A stretch of DNA of 64,000 bases from Aquisphaera giovannonii (lineage in GTDB: Bacteria; Planctomycetota; Planctomycetia; Isosphaerales; Isosphaeraceae): contig NZ_CP042997.1 of assembly GCF_008087625.1 (NCBI RefSeq), positions 6,324,001 to 6,388,000 on the forward strand, given 5' to 3'. The notes beneath the pieces are model-generated. The model was not told the origin of the DNA. It ran no database searches and saw nothing but the letters and a program-made list of their open reading frames with translations. Positions 1 through 9,168 of the stretch are shown here, one piece after another. Position 1 is the first letter of the stretch, and the number at the start of each line of letters is the position of its first letter. The translations under genes and the position numbers were made by a program.

Positions 1-884
1 GGCGGGGGCGGCAGGTCGGCCGGATTCCCCTCGGGTGCGCCGGCGGCGGCCCACTCGCGGATCGCCTTCTTCTCGTCGGCCGAGAGCCGGGCGTCGTTGG
101 CGAACGTGCCGTGCTCGGGCGAGGCGTGCCACGGGGGCATCCGCCCCTCGTCGACGACCTCGGCGATCATGCTCGACCAGCCGGCCGCCTGGCGGTAGTC
201 CATCAGGGAGAACGGGGCGATCTCGCCCGGGCGGTGGCAGGCGACGCAATGGGACTGGAGGATGCGGGAGACCTGCTTCGCGTACGTCACGCCGGCGTCC
301 TCGGCCGGCTTCGCGGCCCGGCCGATCTTGCAGCCGGGGGCCTCCGTCCTCGGGGCCGCGACCGGCCGCCCCGCGAGTAGAGCGTCGAGGGCGTCGATCA
401 GGTCGTTCCGCGTGGGCGAGGGTCGATGCACCCCGATGGCGTACTGGTCGTCGATGCGGCCCCGGTAGGCGACCGACCTCGATCCATCCAGGACGAAGAC
501 CTCGGGCGTCCGCTCGGCCCCGAGGCGATCGGCCAGCTCGCCCCCCGTGTCCTTGAGGATCGGGAAGGGCAGCCCGTGCTTCTCGGCGAATCGGCCGATC
601 GCCACCGGCCCGTCCTGGGGGTTGGCGTCGATCCCGAAGAAGGCCACGCCCCGCGCCTCGAAGTCGCGGGCCACGCCGGCCAGCCGGGGCGCGTACGCCT
701 CGGCCAGCGGGCACTCGGTCCCCAGGAACGCCAGGACCACGACCTTCCGGTCGCGGGCCTCGTCCAGGGTGTGCCAGGCACCCCGATGGTCCTGGAGCCG
801 GAAGCCGGCCGCCGGCGTCGTCGGCTGTCCCGCCCCGCCGAGGCCCACCGCCGCCAGGATCCCGATCCACCCCATGACTCCCAT
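1..884 (-). CDS. Redoxin domain / c-type cytochrome fusion protein (partial, C-terminus outside window)
   Basis: Reading the minus strand from an ATG at 884 gives 294 codons with no stop before the window edge, so the C-terminus is missing. Residues 24-170 are an AhpC/TSA-type thioredoxin fold with the strand VVLAFLGTECPLA (single Cys near 58) and a later TPEVFVLD segment. A cytochrome-like part follows from about 200, with the heme c motif CVACH at 213-217 and then RMPPWHA near 248. Planctomycetes carry many proteins of this redoxin plus cytochrome type, often continuing into a further C-terminal domain. A second in-frame ATG lies at 875. The hydrophobic N-terminus suggests export, where heme c would be attached. 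The redox partner and substrate are unknown. Confidence 0.8.
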   Translation of the reverse strand, partial: MGVMGWIGILAAVGLGGAGQPTTPAAGFRLQDHRGAWHTLDEARDRKVVVLAFLGTECPLAEAYAPRLAGVARDFEARGVAFFGIDANPQDGPVAIGRFAEKHGLPFPILKDTGGELADRLGAERTPEVFVLDGSRSVAYRGRIDDQYAIGVHRPSPTRNDLIDALDALLAGRPVAAPRTEAPGCKIGRAAKPAEDAGVTYAKQVSRILQSHCVACHRPGEIAPFSLMDYRQAAGWSSMIAEVVDEGRMPPWHASPEHGTFANDARLSADEKKAIREWAAAGAPEGNPADLPPP

Positions 885-980
885 CGCGCGACCCCCTGTG
901 GCCAGGCCCGACTCACTCGCCGACTCCCTGACGATCATACCACAGGTGTCAGAGGGCTTCCACAGAGCCGCCGGCCGGTC

Positions 981-3900
981 TCATGACGACTCGCCCTCGG
1001 AGACCCGCACGACGATCGGCTCGCCTCCGCCCCCGCCTTCGCCCGCGGCCGGGGGAGGGAGCGGGGGGAGGTCCCAGTCGAGGCCCATCTCGGCCAGGTG
1101 GCGGCGGAGCCGACGCAGGTCCCAGATGGCGACGGCGCGGCCGTCGGTCGCCACCGCGAGCCGGCCGCCGTCGGGGGCGAAGCAGAGGGCGTGGACGCCC
1201 TCCGGCTCGGGGCTCTCCAGGGCGGCGACGGCCCGGCCCGTGGCGGCGTCCACCAGCCGGACCATGTCGGAGGTCGGCGTGATCGCCGCCAGGCGGCCGT
1301 CGGCGGCGAAGGCGACGGGCCCCGGCCGCTCGTGCAGGCGGCCCCGGTCGGACGTCCAGAGGAGCTGCCAGGTCCCGGCCCGCCAGCAGCGGTAGTCCGC
1401 CTGGAGGCCGGTGATGAGCGACCCGCCGTCGGGGCTGAACGCGAGCCGGACGCCGGACGCCCCCTCCACGCCGCCGGGGAGCGTCGTCACGAGCCGGCCG
1501 GTCTCCCGCTCGCGGATCCGGATCCCGGGCTCGCCCCGGCCGCCGAGGGCGATCCAGCGCGCGTCGGGGCTCAGCGCCACCGCGTCGACCCCGGGCCGGT
1601 CCGGGATCGGACGGCAGTCATCGGGCCGTCCCAGCTCCAGCACGATGGCCGGCTGGCGAGGGCGATGGGCGGCCGTCAGCCAGGACCCAGCGAGGCTCAG
1701 GCAGGCGAAGGGGGTGTCGGATCGGTCGGCCGGCCTCGGGACCTCGACCGGCGGGCCGAGCCGGATCGCTGCCGCGGTGCCCTCGGATTCGGGGCGGATC
1801 GGCCAGATCTTCAGGCCGGGGGCCCCGTCGGTGATCAGGCTGCGGCCCCGCTCGTCGAACAGGACGGCCCCGCTCCCGGCCAGTGGCAGGTGGGCGACCT
1901 CCCGGGACGTCGCGAGGTCCCAGAGGCGGACGCCCTCGTTCCCGGCCGTCGCCAGGAGGCGGCCTTCGGGGTCCACATCGACCCCCAGGACGCGGGCCGG
2001 GCCGGCATCCTCGGCCGCGGCCCGCTCGGGCCGGAGCCGCCGGAACGCGTCGCCGTCGGCCACCTCGCGGATGCCGACGCGCGGGGCGGAGTAGTAGGCC
2101 AGCCGGCGGCCCCCGGCGTCCAGGCGGAGCGGCACGCCGGTCGCGGTGACGAGCGACGTGCCGGAGGCGGTGTCCCAGAGCCGGGTCGCGCCGTCCCAGC
2201 CCCCGGAGATCAGCCCTTCGCCCGACGGGCGGAAGGACAGGCGTGTCACCGGGGCCCTGTGGCCCTCCAGGGCGATTCGCAGCCGGGACGTGGCGACGTC
2301 CCAGAGGCGGATCCGGTGGTCGCCGCCGCCGGACGCGAGGGTCGCGCCATCCGGGCTCCAGGCGAGGCCCACGGCCCCCGTCGGGTGGGGCAGGGAGGCC
2401 GCGACGGCGCCGGTCTGCACGTCGCGGACCTGGACCACGCGGTCGGCGGCGCTCGAGAGCGCGACGAGTCGGCCGAGGGGATGGAAGGCGATGTCCGCCA
2501 GGTCCGGGGTCGCCGAGAACCCGCCTACCCGCCCGCCGGTCGCCAGTTCGTAGATTTCGAGGGCACGGCCCGGCCGGCCGACCGCCACGAGCCGGCCGTC
2601 CGGGCTGAAGCCGGAGGCCGCACCGGGGAGATCGGTGGGCAGGTCCAGGGCGAGGCGGCGGTCGGCGAGGTCCCAGACCCGATGGAGGAGCCGCTCGTAG
2701 CCTCGGCCGGCGTGGATCGCGGCCAGATGCCGGCCGTCCGGGCTGAAGGACAGGGCCGTGGCCGGCGCCGGGGGCTCGGGCGCCGGCAGGCTGAGGAGCT
2801 CGGCGTCGTCGGCCACGCGGCGGACGCTGACCGTGCCCCGGGCGTCGCTCCGCGCGTAGCGGGCCAGCTCGGGGTCGAAGTTGATGCCCGTGTTCAGGAC
2901 GGGCAGCCCCTCCCACTCGCGCTGGACGCGGAGGTCCGCGACGGCCAGGCAGGCGATGGCCTCGTCGCGGAGCTCACCGGACGGGCGGATCGCGGCCGCC
3001 CGGGCGAGGAGGTCCAGGGCCTCGGTCCGTCGGCCCTCCCGCCCGCCGAGCCGGGTGGCGTGGGCCTCGTTGAGGTACGACCGCCACAGCTTCTCGGTCG
3101 CGTCGCGCGCCGCGTCCCGGGCCAGGTCGCGCTGGTGCCGCCAGGAGAGGGCCGCCAGCGGGGCGCCCACGGCGATGACCGCCAGCAGCAGGGCGACCGC
3201 GGCTCCCATGGCCGCCAGGGCCGGCCGGCGGAGGCACCACCGCCAGGCCCGCTCCGCGACGCCCGAGGGGCGCGCCTGGATCACCTCGCCGTCCAGGAAT
3301 CGCCGCAGGTCCTCCGCCAGGGCGGCCGCGGAGTCGTAGCGCCGCCGGGGGTCCTTCTCGAGGCACTTCAGGCAGATCGTCTCGAGATCGCGGGGCACCC
3401 CGGGGGCAACGGACCGCGGCCTCGGTGGCTCCGACGAGCGGACCTGCTCGAGGGCATCGGCGACCGACGGGCCGGGGAACGGCCGGCGGCCGGTCGTCAG
3501 CTCGTACAGCAGCGCGCCCAGGGCGTGGACGTCGGTCGCCGGCCCGACCTCGCGGGTCCGGCCGGCGGCCTGCTCGGGGGCCATGTAGCTCGGGGTGCCC
3601 AGGAGGGCGCCGCTGCGGGTGACGGCCGCGGGATTGTCCGAATCGCCGAGGAGCTTCGCCAGCCCGAAGTCCGTGAGCTTGGGGGTGCCGTCCTCGGCCA
3701 CAAGGACGTTCGCCGGCTTGACGTCGCGGTGGACCACGCCCAGCCGATGGGCCTCGTGGAGGGCCCTCGCCAGCGCCTCGACCAGGTCGGCGGCCGCCCG
3801 GGGCGGCCGGGGCCGGCCGTCGAGCCTGTCGGCCAGCGAGCCGCCGGGGACGTACTCCATCTCCAGGAACGGGCGGCCGTCACAGTCGCCGATGCCGTGG

Positions 3901-4541
3901 ACCTGGATGATGTGCGGGTGCCGCAGGCGGGCCACCGCCTCGGCCTCGGCCAGCAGGCGGGTGATCGCCTCGGGCGCGGCCGAGCCGGCGTGCAGGGTCT
4001 TGACCGCCACGACGCGGTTGAGCCGCCGGTGCCGCGCCTTGTACACGACGCCCATGCCCCCGCGGCCCAGCTCGGCGAGCACCTCGTAGTCGGGCAGCGC
4101 GAAGGGGGGGCGTGCGGGGCGATCGGGCTCGACGAGCCGGAGCGTCAGGCCGGCGAGGGTGACGGGCGGCGGGCCGGCCGCGGCGAACGCGGCGTCCACG
4201 GCGGCGGCGAGGCCGGGGAAGCGGGCGTGATATTCCGTCGGGTCCGGGGCCTCGCCCGCGGCTCGCCGCCCCTCCAGCTCGGCGATCAGGAGGGGGCCGA
4301 GGAGGGCGGGGCGATCGGCCTCGGGCGCGACGGCCAGGTGGTCCTCGACCCGAGGGCGGCGACCGTCGCGCCAGGCGGCCTCGAAGGCGTCGCAGGCCCG
4401 GTCGACCCGGGCAGCGAGCTCGAGCGGCAGCGAGTCGGGGCCGAGTTCGCGGGGCATCGCGGAGCGGCCGGCATGCACACGGCCGAGCACTCCGGGGCGG
4501 CCGTGCCCGGGCGCGATCGAACCGTGATCCTCGTCCGCCAT
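981..4541 (-). CDS. Serine/threonine protein kinase with C-terminal WD40 repeats
   Basis: A 1186-residue protein when started at the ATG at 4541; the frame stays open to 4757, but that extension is Arg-rich and unlike the family. The PknB-type kinase domain spans about 151-417: glycine loop GRGGMG (159-164), VAVK lysine (181), HRDVKPAN (271-278), DFG (291-293) and APEQ (321-324). All catalytic residues are present. One membrane helix lies at about 440-462, so the kinase should be cytoplasmic. The rest holds many WD40-like repeats (SFSPDGR, LAWSPDGATLASGG, RLWD), predicted to form one or two beta-propellers on the other side of the membrane. This architecture is common in Planctomycetes as a presumed sensor kinase. 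The ligand and targets cannot be told from sequence. Confidence 0.9.
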   Translation of the reverse strand: MADEDHGSIAPGHGRPGVLGRVHAGRSAMPRELGPDSLPLELAARVDRACDAFEAAWRDGRRPRVEDHLAVAPEADRPALLGPLLIAELEGRRAAGEAPDPTEYHARFPGLAAAVDAAFAAAGPPPVTLAGLTLRLVEPDRPARPPFALPDYEVLAELGRGGMGVVYKARHRRLNRVVAVKTLHAGSAAPEAITRLLAEAEAVARLRHPHIIQVHGIGDCDGRPFLEMEYVPGGSLADRLDGRPRPPRAAADLVEALARALHEAHRLGVVHRDVKPANVLVAEDGTPKLTDFGLAKLLGDSDNPAAVTRSGALLGTPSYMAPEQAAGRTREVGPATDVHALGALLYELTTGRRPFPGPSVADALEQVRSSEPPRPRSVAPGVPRDLETICLKCLEKDPRRRYDSAAALAEDLRRFLDGEVIQARPSGVAERAWRWCLRRPALAAMGAAVALLLAVIAVGAPLAALSWRHQRDLARDAARDATEKLWRSYLNEAHATRLGGREGRRTEALDLLARAAAIRPSGELRDEAIACLAVADLRVQREWEGLPVLNTGINFDPELARYARSDARGTVSVRRVADDAELLSLPAPEPPAPATALSFSPDGRHLAAIHAGRGYERLLHRVWDLADRRLALDLPTDLPGAASGFSPDGRLVAVGRPGRALEIYELATGGRVGGFSATPDLADIAFHPLGRLVALSSAADRVVQVRDVQTGAVAASLPHPTGAVGLAWSPDGATLASGGGDHRIRLWDVATSRLRIALEGHRAPVTRLSFRPSGEGLISGGWDGATRLWDTASGTSLVTATGVPLRLDAGGRRLAYYSAPRVGIREVADGDAFRRLRPERAAAEDAGPARVLGVDVDPEGRLLATAGNEGVRLWDLATSREVAHLPLAGSGAVLFDERGRSLITDGAPGLKIWPIRPESEGTAAAIRLGPPVEVPRPADRSDTPFACLSLAGSWLTAAHRPRQPAIVLELGRPDDCRPIPDRPGVDAVALSPDARWIALGGRGEPGIRIRERETGRLVTTLPGGVEGASGVRLAFSPDGGSLITGLQADYRCWRAGTWQLLWTSDRGRLHERPGPVAFAADGRLAAITPTSDMVRLVDAATGRAVAALESPEPEGVHALCFAPDGGRLAVATDGRAVAIWDLRRLRRHLAEMGLDWDLPPLPPPAAGEGGGGGEPIVVRVSEGESS

Positions 4542-4818
4542 GTGCCGCCCCCATCGTCGCCGCGGGCGTTGCCGGCCCCTCGGCCGTTTCCGGATGATAA
4601 CCGAGCGCCGGTCGCCGCCCAAGGACCTACCTCGCGGTGGTGAATCGCCGTGCCGCCGGGGATCCCGCGCGACCCGCTGGCGCGTCCCTCGTGCGGAATC
4701 GGATGTTGTGGTCGGGGGGCGCGAGGGGTCCCGGGGAAGGCATCGGCCGTAGGGCACCTTCCTTGCCTTCCTGTCCCTCTGGCATGACCCGCGCAGCGCT
4801 CACACCGGAGTCCGAGTC

Positions 4819-5937
4819 ATGAATCTCGCGGCGCTCTCGCTGGCCCTGATCGCGGCCCTTCCGGCCGACGGCCCCGAGCCCCCGGCGGTCGGTGCCCCCG
4901 CGCCGAGGCTCTCCCCGGCGGAGCTCCTCCAGGCGCCCAAGGGCGCCGGGGTCGCGTGGGCGGACCTGAAAGGTCAGGTCGTGGTGATCGAATTCTGGGC
5001 GACCTGGTGCGGGCCCTGCGTCGAAGCGATCCCCCACCTGCACGACCTGGCGGAGCGGTTCCGCGGCCGGCCCGTGCGCTTCCTCGCGATCACGGACGAG
5101 GAGCCCCGGGTGATCCGCCGCTTCCTGGAAAAGACGCCCATGAAGGCCTGGGTCGGGCTGGCCGGCGAGGCGACCTTCGAGGCCTATGGGGTGCGCGAAC
5201 GGCCCCTGACCGTGGTCGTGGACGCGGCAGGCCGGGTCGCGGCCCGGACCACGCCGAACAACATCACCCCGGAACTGATCGACGCGGTCCTCGCCGGAGA
5301 GGCCGGGGCGATCTCCCGGCCGATCGCCCGCCTCGAGATCCGCCCCTACCTCGGCAAGGCCGGGGTGCATCGGGAGGAGCCGGCCGGGGGCGGCCTCCGG
5401 ATGACGAACGTGGGCCTGCGGCCGCTGCTCTCGTACGCCCACCGCGTCCCCCTGACGCGCATCGACGCCCGCATGCCGCTCCCGGATCAGGCGTTCGACG
5501 TGGACATCGAGGTCGCCGGCGCGGACCGCAAGGCGCTGCGGCCCCTCCTGTCGGCGACGATCGAGGCGACCTTCCGCCTCCGGGCGACGCTGCAGCCGCG
5601 CGAGGCGGACGTGCTGGTCCTCCGCAGGGCCCCGGGCAAGGAACCTCCCCCGCCGGCCGCCGGGGAGCTGGATCAGCTCCGGTCCTCGCCCGGGTCGTAC
5701 TCCGCGACGCGGCGCACGATGGGTGAGTTCGCCCTGGACCTCGAGGGGATGCTGGGCCGCCCGGTTGTGGACGAGACGGGGTTGGCCGGCGCGTGTCGCG
5801 TGGACGTCCGCTGGAACCGGGGCGAGCTGGAATCCACGGCGGCCGCCCTCCGCGACCAGCTCGGGCTAGATCTCGTGCCGGAGACGCGTCGCCTGCCCTT
5901 CCTCGTCGTCGAGCCTCAGGACGGCGCGGGCCGCTGA
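4819..5937 (+). CDS. TlpA-like thioredoxin fused to a TIGR03435-type domain
   Basis: 372 residues starting at an ATG with GGAG (4807-4810) 8 bases upstream. A signal peptide (about 1-16) precedes a TlpA/ResA-like thioredoxin domain with the active site WATWCGPC (Cys64, Cys67), so periplasmic disulfide chemistry is likely. After about residue 170 the protein resembles the TIGR03435 family known mainly from Acidobacteria: a beta-rich region, then MGEFALDLEGMLGRPVVDETG and RDQLGLDLVPETR near the C-terminus. TIGR03435 has no assigned function. The fusion suggests that its unknown role needs a local dithiol oxidoreductase (inference). It stands alone, divergent from the upstream kinase gene across a 277-bp gap. 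Confidence 0.82.
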   Translation: MNLAALSLALIAALPADGPEPPAVGAPAPRLSPAELLQAPKGAGVAWADLKGQVVVIEFWATWCGPCVEAIPHLHDLAERFRGRPVRFLAITDEEPRVIRRFLEKTPMKAWVGLAGEATFEAYGVRERPLTVVVDAAGRVAARTTPNNITPELIDAVLAGEAGAISRPIARLEIRPYLGKAGVHREEPAGGGLRMTNVGLRPLLSYAHRVPLTRIDARMPLPDQAFDVDIEVAGADRKALRPLLSATIEATFRLRATLQPREADVLVLRRAPGKEPPPPAAGELDQLRSSPGSYSATRRTMGEFALDLEGMLGRPVVDETGLAGACRVDVRWNRGELESTAAALRDQLGLDLVPETRRLPFLVVEPQDGAGR

Positions 5938-6107
5938 CCCCGATCGGCTCGCCGAAGGCGCCCGCCCGGCCGACGCGACCCGCGAGACCGTCACGTCGGT
6001 CAGGGTCGGCCCGGCGCATTGCTTCAAGCCGGCGGGCGGCGCGCGACGATACCCGGGGATGCCATCCGTCCCGGCCCACTCCCCTCGAATGCGAGCGGCA
6101 CGCGCTT

Positions 6108-6632
6108 ATGTTCATCCCCCTTCGACGAGCGTTCCCGGCACTGGCCCTCGCGATCCTGGCGGGGGGCACCGGGGTGGCCCGGGCGCAGGCGATGGCCCTC
6201 TCGGCGTCGCGGCTGCTGGAGATGAGCGGGCCGGATCTGGACGCGTTGTATCGCCAGGGGAGGTCGGTCGGGCTGCCCGCCGGGCGAGTCCGGGGGACCG
6301 CCATCCTCGCGCCGGGGACGCGGCGGAACGAGGCCATGGCGGCCGGCACGCGGCTCGTCTGGCAGGGGAAGGTGTATAACCCGGCCGAGGCGGTCGCGGT
6401 CAATCGCTTCTTCGGGCTGCCGATCGTCAAGGCCCGCGTGTACCAGGCGGAGAGCTGGCTGGACGGCTCGCCCAGCCTGATCCTGGACTACAGCCAGACC
6501 TCGCGGATCTACGCCCGCAACCGGGACGAGATCCGGGAGATCGCCCCGGGCCTCTACCTCGGCCTGATGTACGCCCGGACGAGCCCGCAGCCGACGCTCA
6601 AGATGTACTTCGTGCTCGAGGCGCAGCCTTGA
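6108..6632 (+). CDS. Secreted hypothetical protein
   Basis: 174 residues from the ATG at 6108. The frame is open further upstream, but that sequence is Arg/Pro-rich and non-protein-like. A clear signal peptide (MFIPLRRAFPALALAILAGG, cleavage near ARA-QA) is followed by a soluble domain with no motif I can name. It contains GTRLVWQGKVYNP, FFGLPIVKARVYQAESWLDG and LILDYSQTS..YARNRDEIREI, and ends GLYLGLMY..LKMYFVLEAQP. The pattern of a lipid- or polymer-binding beta-barrel is possible but unproven. It ends convergently with the UV endonuclease gene, overlapping it by 35 bases. A planctomycete-restricted family is likely. Confidence 0.75.
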   Translation: MFIPLRRAFPALALAILAGGTGVARAQAMALSASRLLEMSGPDLDALYRQGRSVGLPAGRVRGTAILAPGTRRNEAMAAGTRLVWQGKVYNPAEAVAVNRFFGLPIVKARVYQAESWLDGSPSLILDYSQTSRIYARNRDEIREIAPGLYLGLMYARTSPQPTLKMYFVLEAQP

Positions 6633-7551
6633 CCTTCCGGCCGCGCGCGGCCGGCGCGTCGCGGCGGAGGTCCTCCATCAGCCGCAGCACCGCGAGCTCC
6701 TTCGCCTTGGCCTCCACCTCCACGGTCAGGTCGAGCGCCCGCCAGCAGGCGGGGAAGTCGGCCGGGTCCACATAGTCGTGGTGCCGGTGCGGGGCCTTGC
6801 CCTCCCAACCGTCGATCGGGCTGGAGAGGTGGAAGAGCGGCTCGCGGTCCCACGTGGCGATCGCGTCCGCGGTGGCCTGCTCGACCGAGAGGTCGTCCTT
6901 CTTGCAGCGGTGGTGGTGCACGTCGTAGACCAGCGGCAGCCCTTCCGCGCGGCAGAGGGGCAGGAGGTCGGCCGGGGTATACGTCCGGTCGTCGTTCTCC
7001 ACGGTCAGCCGCGACCGGACGCGATCGGAGAGCCGCGACAGGCCCCTCGCGAACTCGGCCATCGCCTGGGTCTTGTCCCCGTAGGCGCCGCCGGCGTGGA
7101 TGTTCATCACGTCGGCGCCGACCCATTCGGCGACCTCCGCCTGGTACTCCAGCTCGCGGATCGACGACTCGATGACGTCCGGCCGCGGCGAGTTGAGCAC
7201 GACGAACTGGTCGGGGTGGAAGCACGTCCGCAGCCCCGCCTCGCGTGCGAATGCCCCGCAGGCGCGGAAGGCCGCCTCGATGGCCGCCGCCTCCGGGAGG
7301 TCGCCGATCGCATATCCCTGGCCGGGGTGCGTCTTCACGGGGAGGATCTGGCTCTGGATCCGGAAGCAGCCGATGCCCGCCCCCGCGCAGTACTTCAGGG
7401 CGGCCATCAACGATTCCGCGTTCGCCAGGCAGAGCGCCTCGACCTTGCGGAGGGCGTCCGCCCTCGGCATCCGCGACAGCGCGGCGGCGGTCGTCGTGAA
7501 GAACTTGATCGGCTGCTCGCAGAAGATGCAGCAGAGGCCGAAACGGATCAT
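6598..7551 (-). CDS. UV damage endonuclease (UvdE/UvsE family)
   Basis: 317 residues from the ATG at 7551 (MIRFGLCCIF). The frame extends to 7716, but the family begins at this conserved motif. UvdE enzymes are TIM-barrel, metal-dependent nucleases that cut 5' of UV photoproducts and other lesions, starting an alternative excision repair path. Visible family features are FGLCCIF at the N-terminus, FRIQSQILP, FHPDQFVVLNSP, NIHAGGAYGDK, LTVENDD and YDVHHHRCK, which supply the His, Asp and Glu metal ligands. The final 35 residues are a basic tail. The gene overlaps the 3' end of the convergent secreted-protein gene by 35 bases. The call rests on motifs along the whole barrel. Confidence 0.93.
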   Translation of the reverse strand: MIRFGLCCIFCEQPIKFFTTTAAALSRMPRADALRKVEALCLANAESLMAALKYCAGAGIGCFRIQSQILPVKTHPGQGYAIGDLPEAAAIEAAFRACGAFAREAGLRTCFHPDQFVVLNSPRPDVIESSIRELEYQAEVAEWVGADVMNIHAGGAYGDKTQAMAEFARGLSRLSDRVRSRLTVENDDRTYTPADLLPLCRAEGLPLVYDVHHHRCKKDDLSVEQATADAIATWDREPLFHLSSPIDGWEGKAPHRHHDYVDPADFPACWRALDLTVEVEAKAKELAVLRLMEDLRRDAPAARGRKVKAAPRARSTS

Positions 7552-7701
7552 GATGCGTCCCCGCGGTCCGCGGACCGGAACCTCCCCCGCCCGGCCGCTT
7601 CGCTGCGGAGACGGCGCGGCAATTGCGTGGCGATCGCCATCGGTCGATCGAGGCGACCGCGAGCCGGTCGCGAGGCATCCCCTCTCCGCAGGAATCATGC
7701 C

Positions 7702-8055
7702 ATGGACCGACAGCAACGCGAAGACGAATTGAAGGCGCTACTGACGACGCAGCGCGGCAAGGAGGAGCTGCTCGAGACGCTGAAGAAGCACGCCGGCATC
7801 GAGGCCGGCAACCTGCCATCGTTCGGCACGCTGCTCGTCCAGACGATCCTCAACTACGAGTACCCGGACGCGGCCGAGCCGGCGGACCGGACCGTCGCCA
7901 GGGCCGAGGCCGAATCCCGCCCCGGGCCCGAACCGGCGGGGACGACCCCGGAGACGCAGTCCGCGGCCGGCTCCCCGACGACGGCCCGGGCCAAGGAGGC
8001 GCCGGGCGACACGAAGTTCGACCAGCCCCCGGGCCAGGAATCGCCCGGGGGATGA
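7702..8055 (+). CDS. Small hypothetical protein with a disordered acidic C-terminal tail
   Basis: 117 residues beginning MDRQQREDELKALLTTQRGK at an ATG preceded by a purine-rich stretch. The first 60 residues are predicted helical and end in PSFGTLLVQTILNYEYPD; the remaining half is Pro/Ala/Glu/Thr-rich and low in complexity. No signal peptide, membrane helix or known motif is visible. The helical part has the look of a small regulatory or adaptor domain, but no function is assigned. It is divergent from the UV endonuclease gene (151-bp gap) and converges on the sirtuin gene (22-bp gap). Confidence 0.6.
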   Translation: MDRQQREDELKALLTTQRGKEELLETLKKHAGIEAGNLPSFGTLLVQTILNYEYPDAAEPADRTVARAEAESRPGPEPAGTTPETQSAAGSPTTARAKEAPGDTKFDQPPGQESPGG

Positions 8056-8077
8056 TGGAAGCGGGGCGGAGGGCCGA

Positions 8078-8920
8078 TCAGCTCCAGGGCCAGAAGGCGA
8101 GGTATCGCTCCCAGATCTGATCGAGGGCGGCCGCGGCCCCGGTGCGGACCTTGTAATCCACCAGCGGCGTGACCGTCGTCATCTCGGGGTTGATCTCGAC
8201 GGTGGGGATGCCCCGCTGCCGGGCCCGGCGGATCGGCTCGACGATGTAGTCGAAGAGGCTGCTCGTCCCGATGCTGAAGACCAGGTCGAAGCCGTCGCGA
8301 AGCTCCTGCCAGAGCCTCGCAAGCTTGTCGTAGGGCAGGTCCTCGCCGAAGAGCACGACCCGCGGGCGGACGATCGCGCGGCAGTCCGGGCACCGGGGCG
8401 GGAGGTCGAGGTCCTCGAAATCGGGGACCACGCGATGCCGGCCGCATTCCGGGCAGATGAGGTCGTGCAGGCTCCCGTGAATGTCCAGGACATTCCGCGA
8501 TCCGGCGCGCTGGTGCAGGCTGTCGACATTCTGGGTGAGGATCCAGATCGATTCGAAGTAGTCCTCCATCTCCGCCAGCACGCGATGGCCGCGATTCGGG
8601 CCGGCCCCGCGGCCCGACTTCTCGAGTTCCAGGAGGTAGTGCCAGGTGACCTCGGGCCGCTCCTCGAACATCGATCCGGAGAGCGCCTGCTCGATCGAGG
8701 GCCCATGCGGGGTGGCCTGCTGGGCCCGGTAGATCCCGTCCCGGCCGCGGTACGTGGGCAGGCCCGAGTCGGCCGACATCCCCGCGCCCGTGATGAACAG
8801 GAGCCGGCGGGCCCCGCCCATCCGCTGCACGATCCGGTCGATGACGCGCGAATCCTCCAGCAGGGACTGCGAGACGCCCCGGGGCCCGTCTTCCACGGAC
8901 GAAGGCGTGGCAGGACTCAT
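8078..8920 (-). CDS. Sir2-family NAD-dependent protein deacylase (sirtuin)
   Basis: 280 residues, with a GGAGG ribosome-binding site just upstream of the ATG at 8920. Sirtuins remove acyl groups from lysine using NAD+. The Rossmann motif GAGMSADSGLP is at 45-55, TQNVD at 129-133, and the catalytic His at 148 in DIHGS. A complete zinc knuckle is formed by Cys156, Cys159, Cys177 and Cys180, followed by RPRVVLFGE and the NAD-binding SIGTSS. The 35-residue N-terminal extension before the fold is slightly longer than in bacterial CobB proteins. No acyltransferase gene is adjacent, so the substrate is open. Deacetylation is the default prediction; desuccinylation or ADP-ribosylation cannot be excluded. 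Confidence 0.92.
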   Translation of the reverse strand: MSPATPSSVEDGPRGVSQSLLEDSRVIDRIVQRMGGARRLLFITGAGMSADSGLPTYRGRDGIYRAQQATPHGPSIEQALSGSMFEERPEVTWHYLLELEKSGRGAGPNRGHRVLAEMEDYFESIWILTQNVDSLHQRAGSRNVLDIHGSLHDLICPECGRHRVVPDFEDLDLPPRCPDCRAIVRPRVVLFGEDLPYDKLARLWQELRDGFDLVFSIGTSSLFDYIVEPIRRARQRGIPTVEINPEMTTVTPLVDYKVRTGAAAALDQIWERYLAFWPWS

Positions 8921-9168
8921 GGCCGATCCTCCAGATCCGTCGGAGAAATAGGAATATGAGATAAGGACCTGTTGCGATTCAAGTCACCCTTATACCGCGC
9001 GGCGGAGGGCACCCGCCAAGGAAAAGGCCGAGGATTCCGCATGGCGGCATGCCTCGTCGGCCTTGACGGCCCGGTCTTCGAGCGGTACATCTCCGCCCCA
9101 ACCGTCGGGCCGAGGGCGACGATCGACGCGGTCGTCCGATCGTGCGGCAATGCGAACAGGGTCGAACC

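Noticed and set aside
1098-4643. Long plus-strand open frame opposite the kinase-WD40 gene (1181 codons)
   Set aside because: It is Gly/Arg/Pro/Ala-rich shadow coding without conserved motifs; the minus-strand frame has the full kinase and WD40 patterns.
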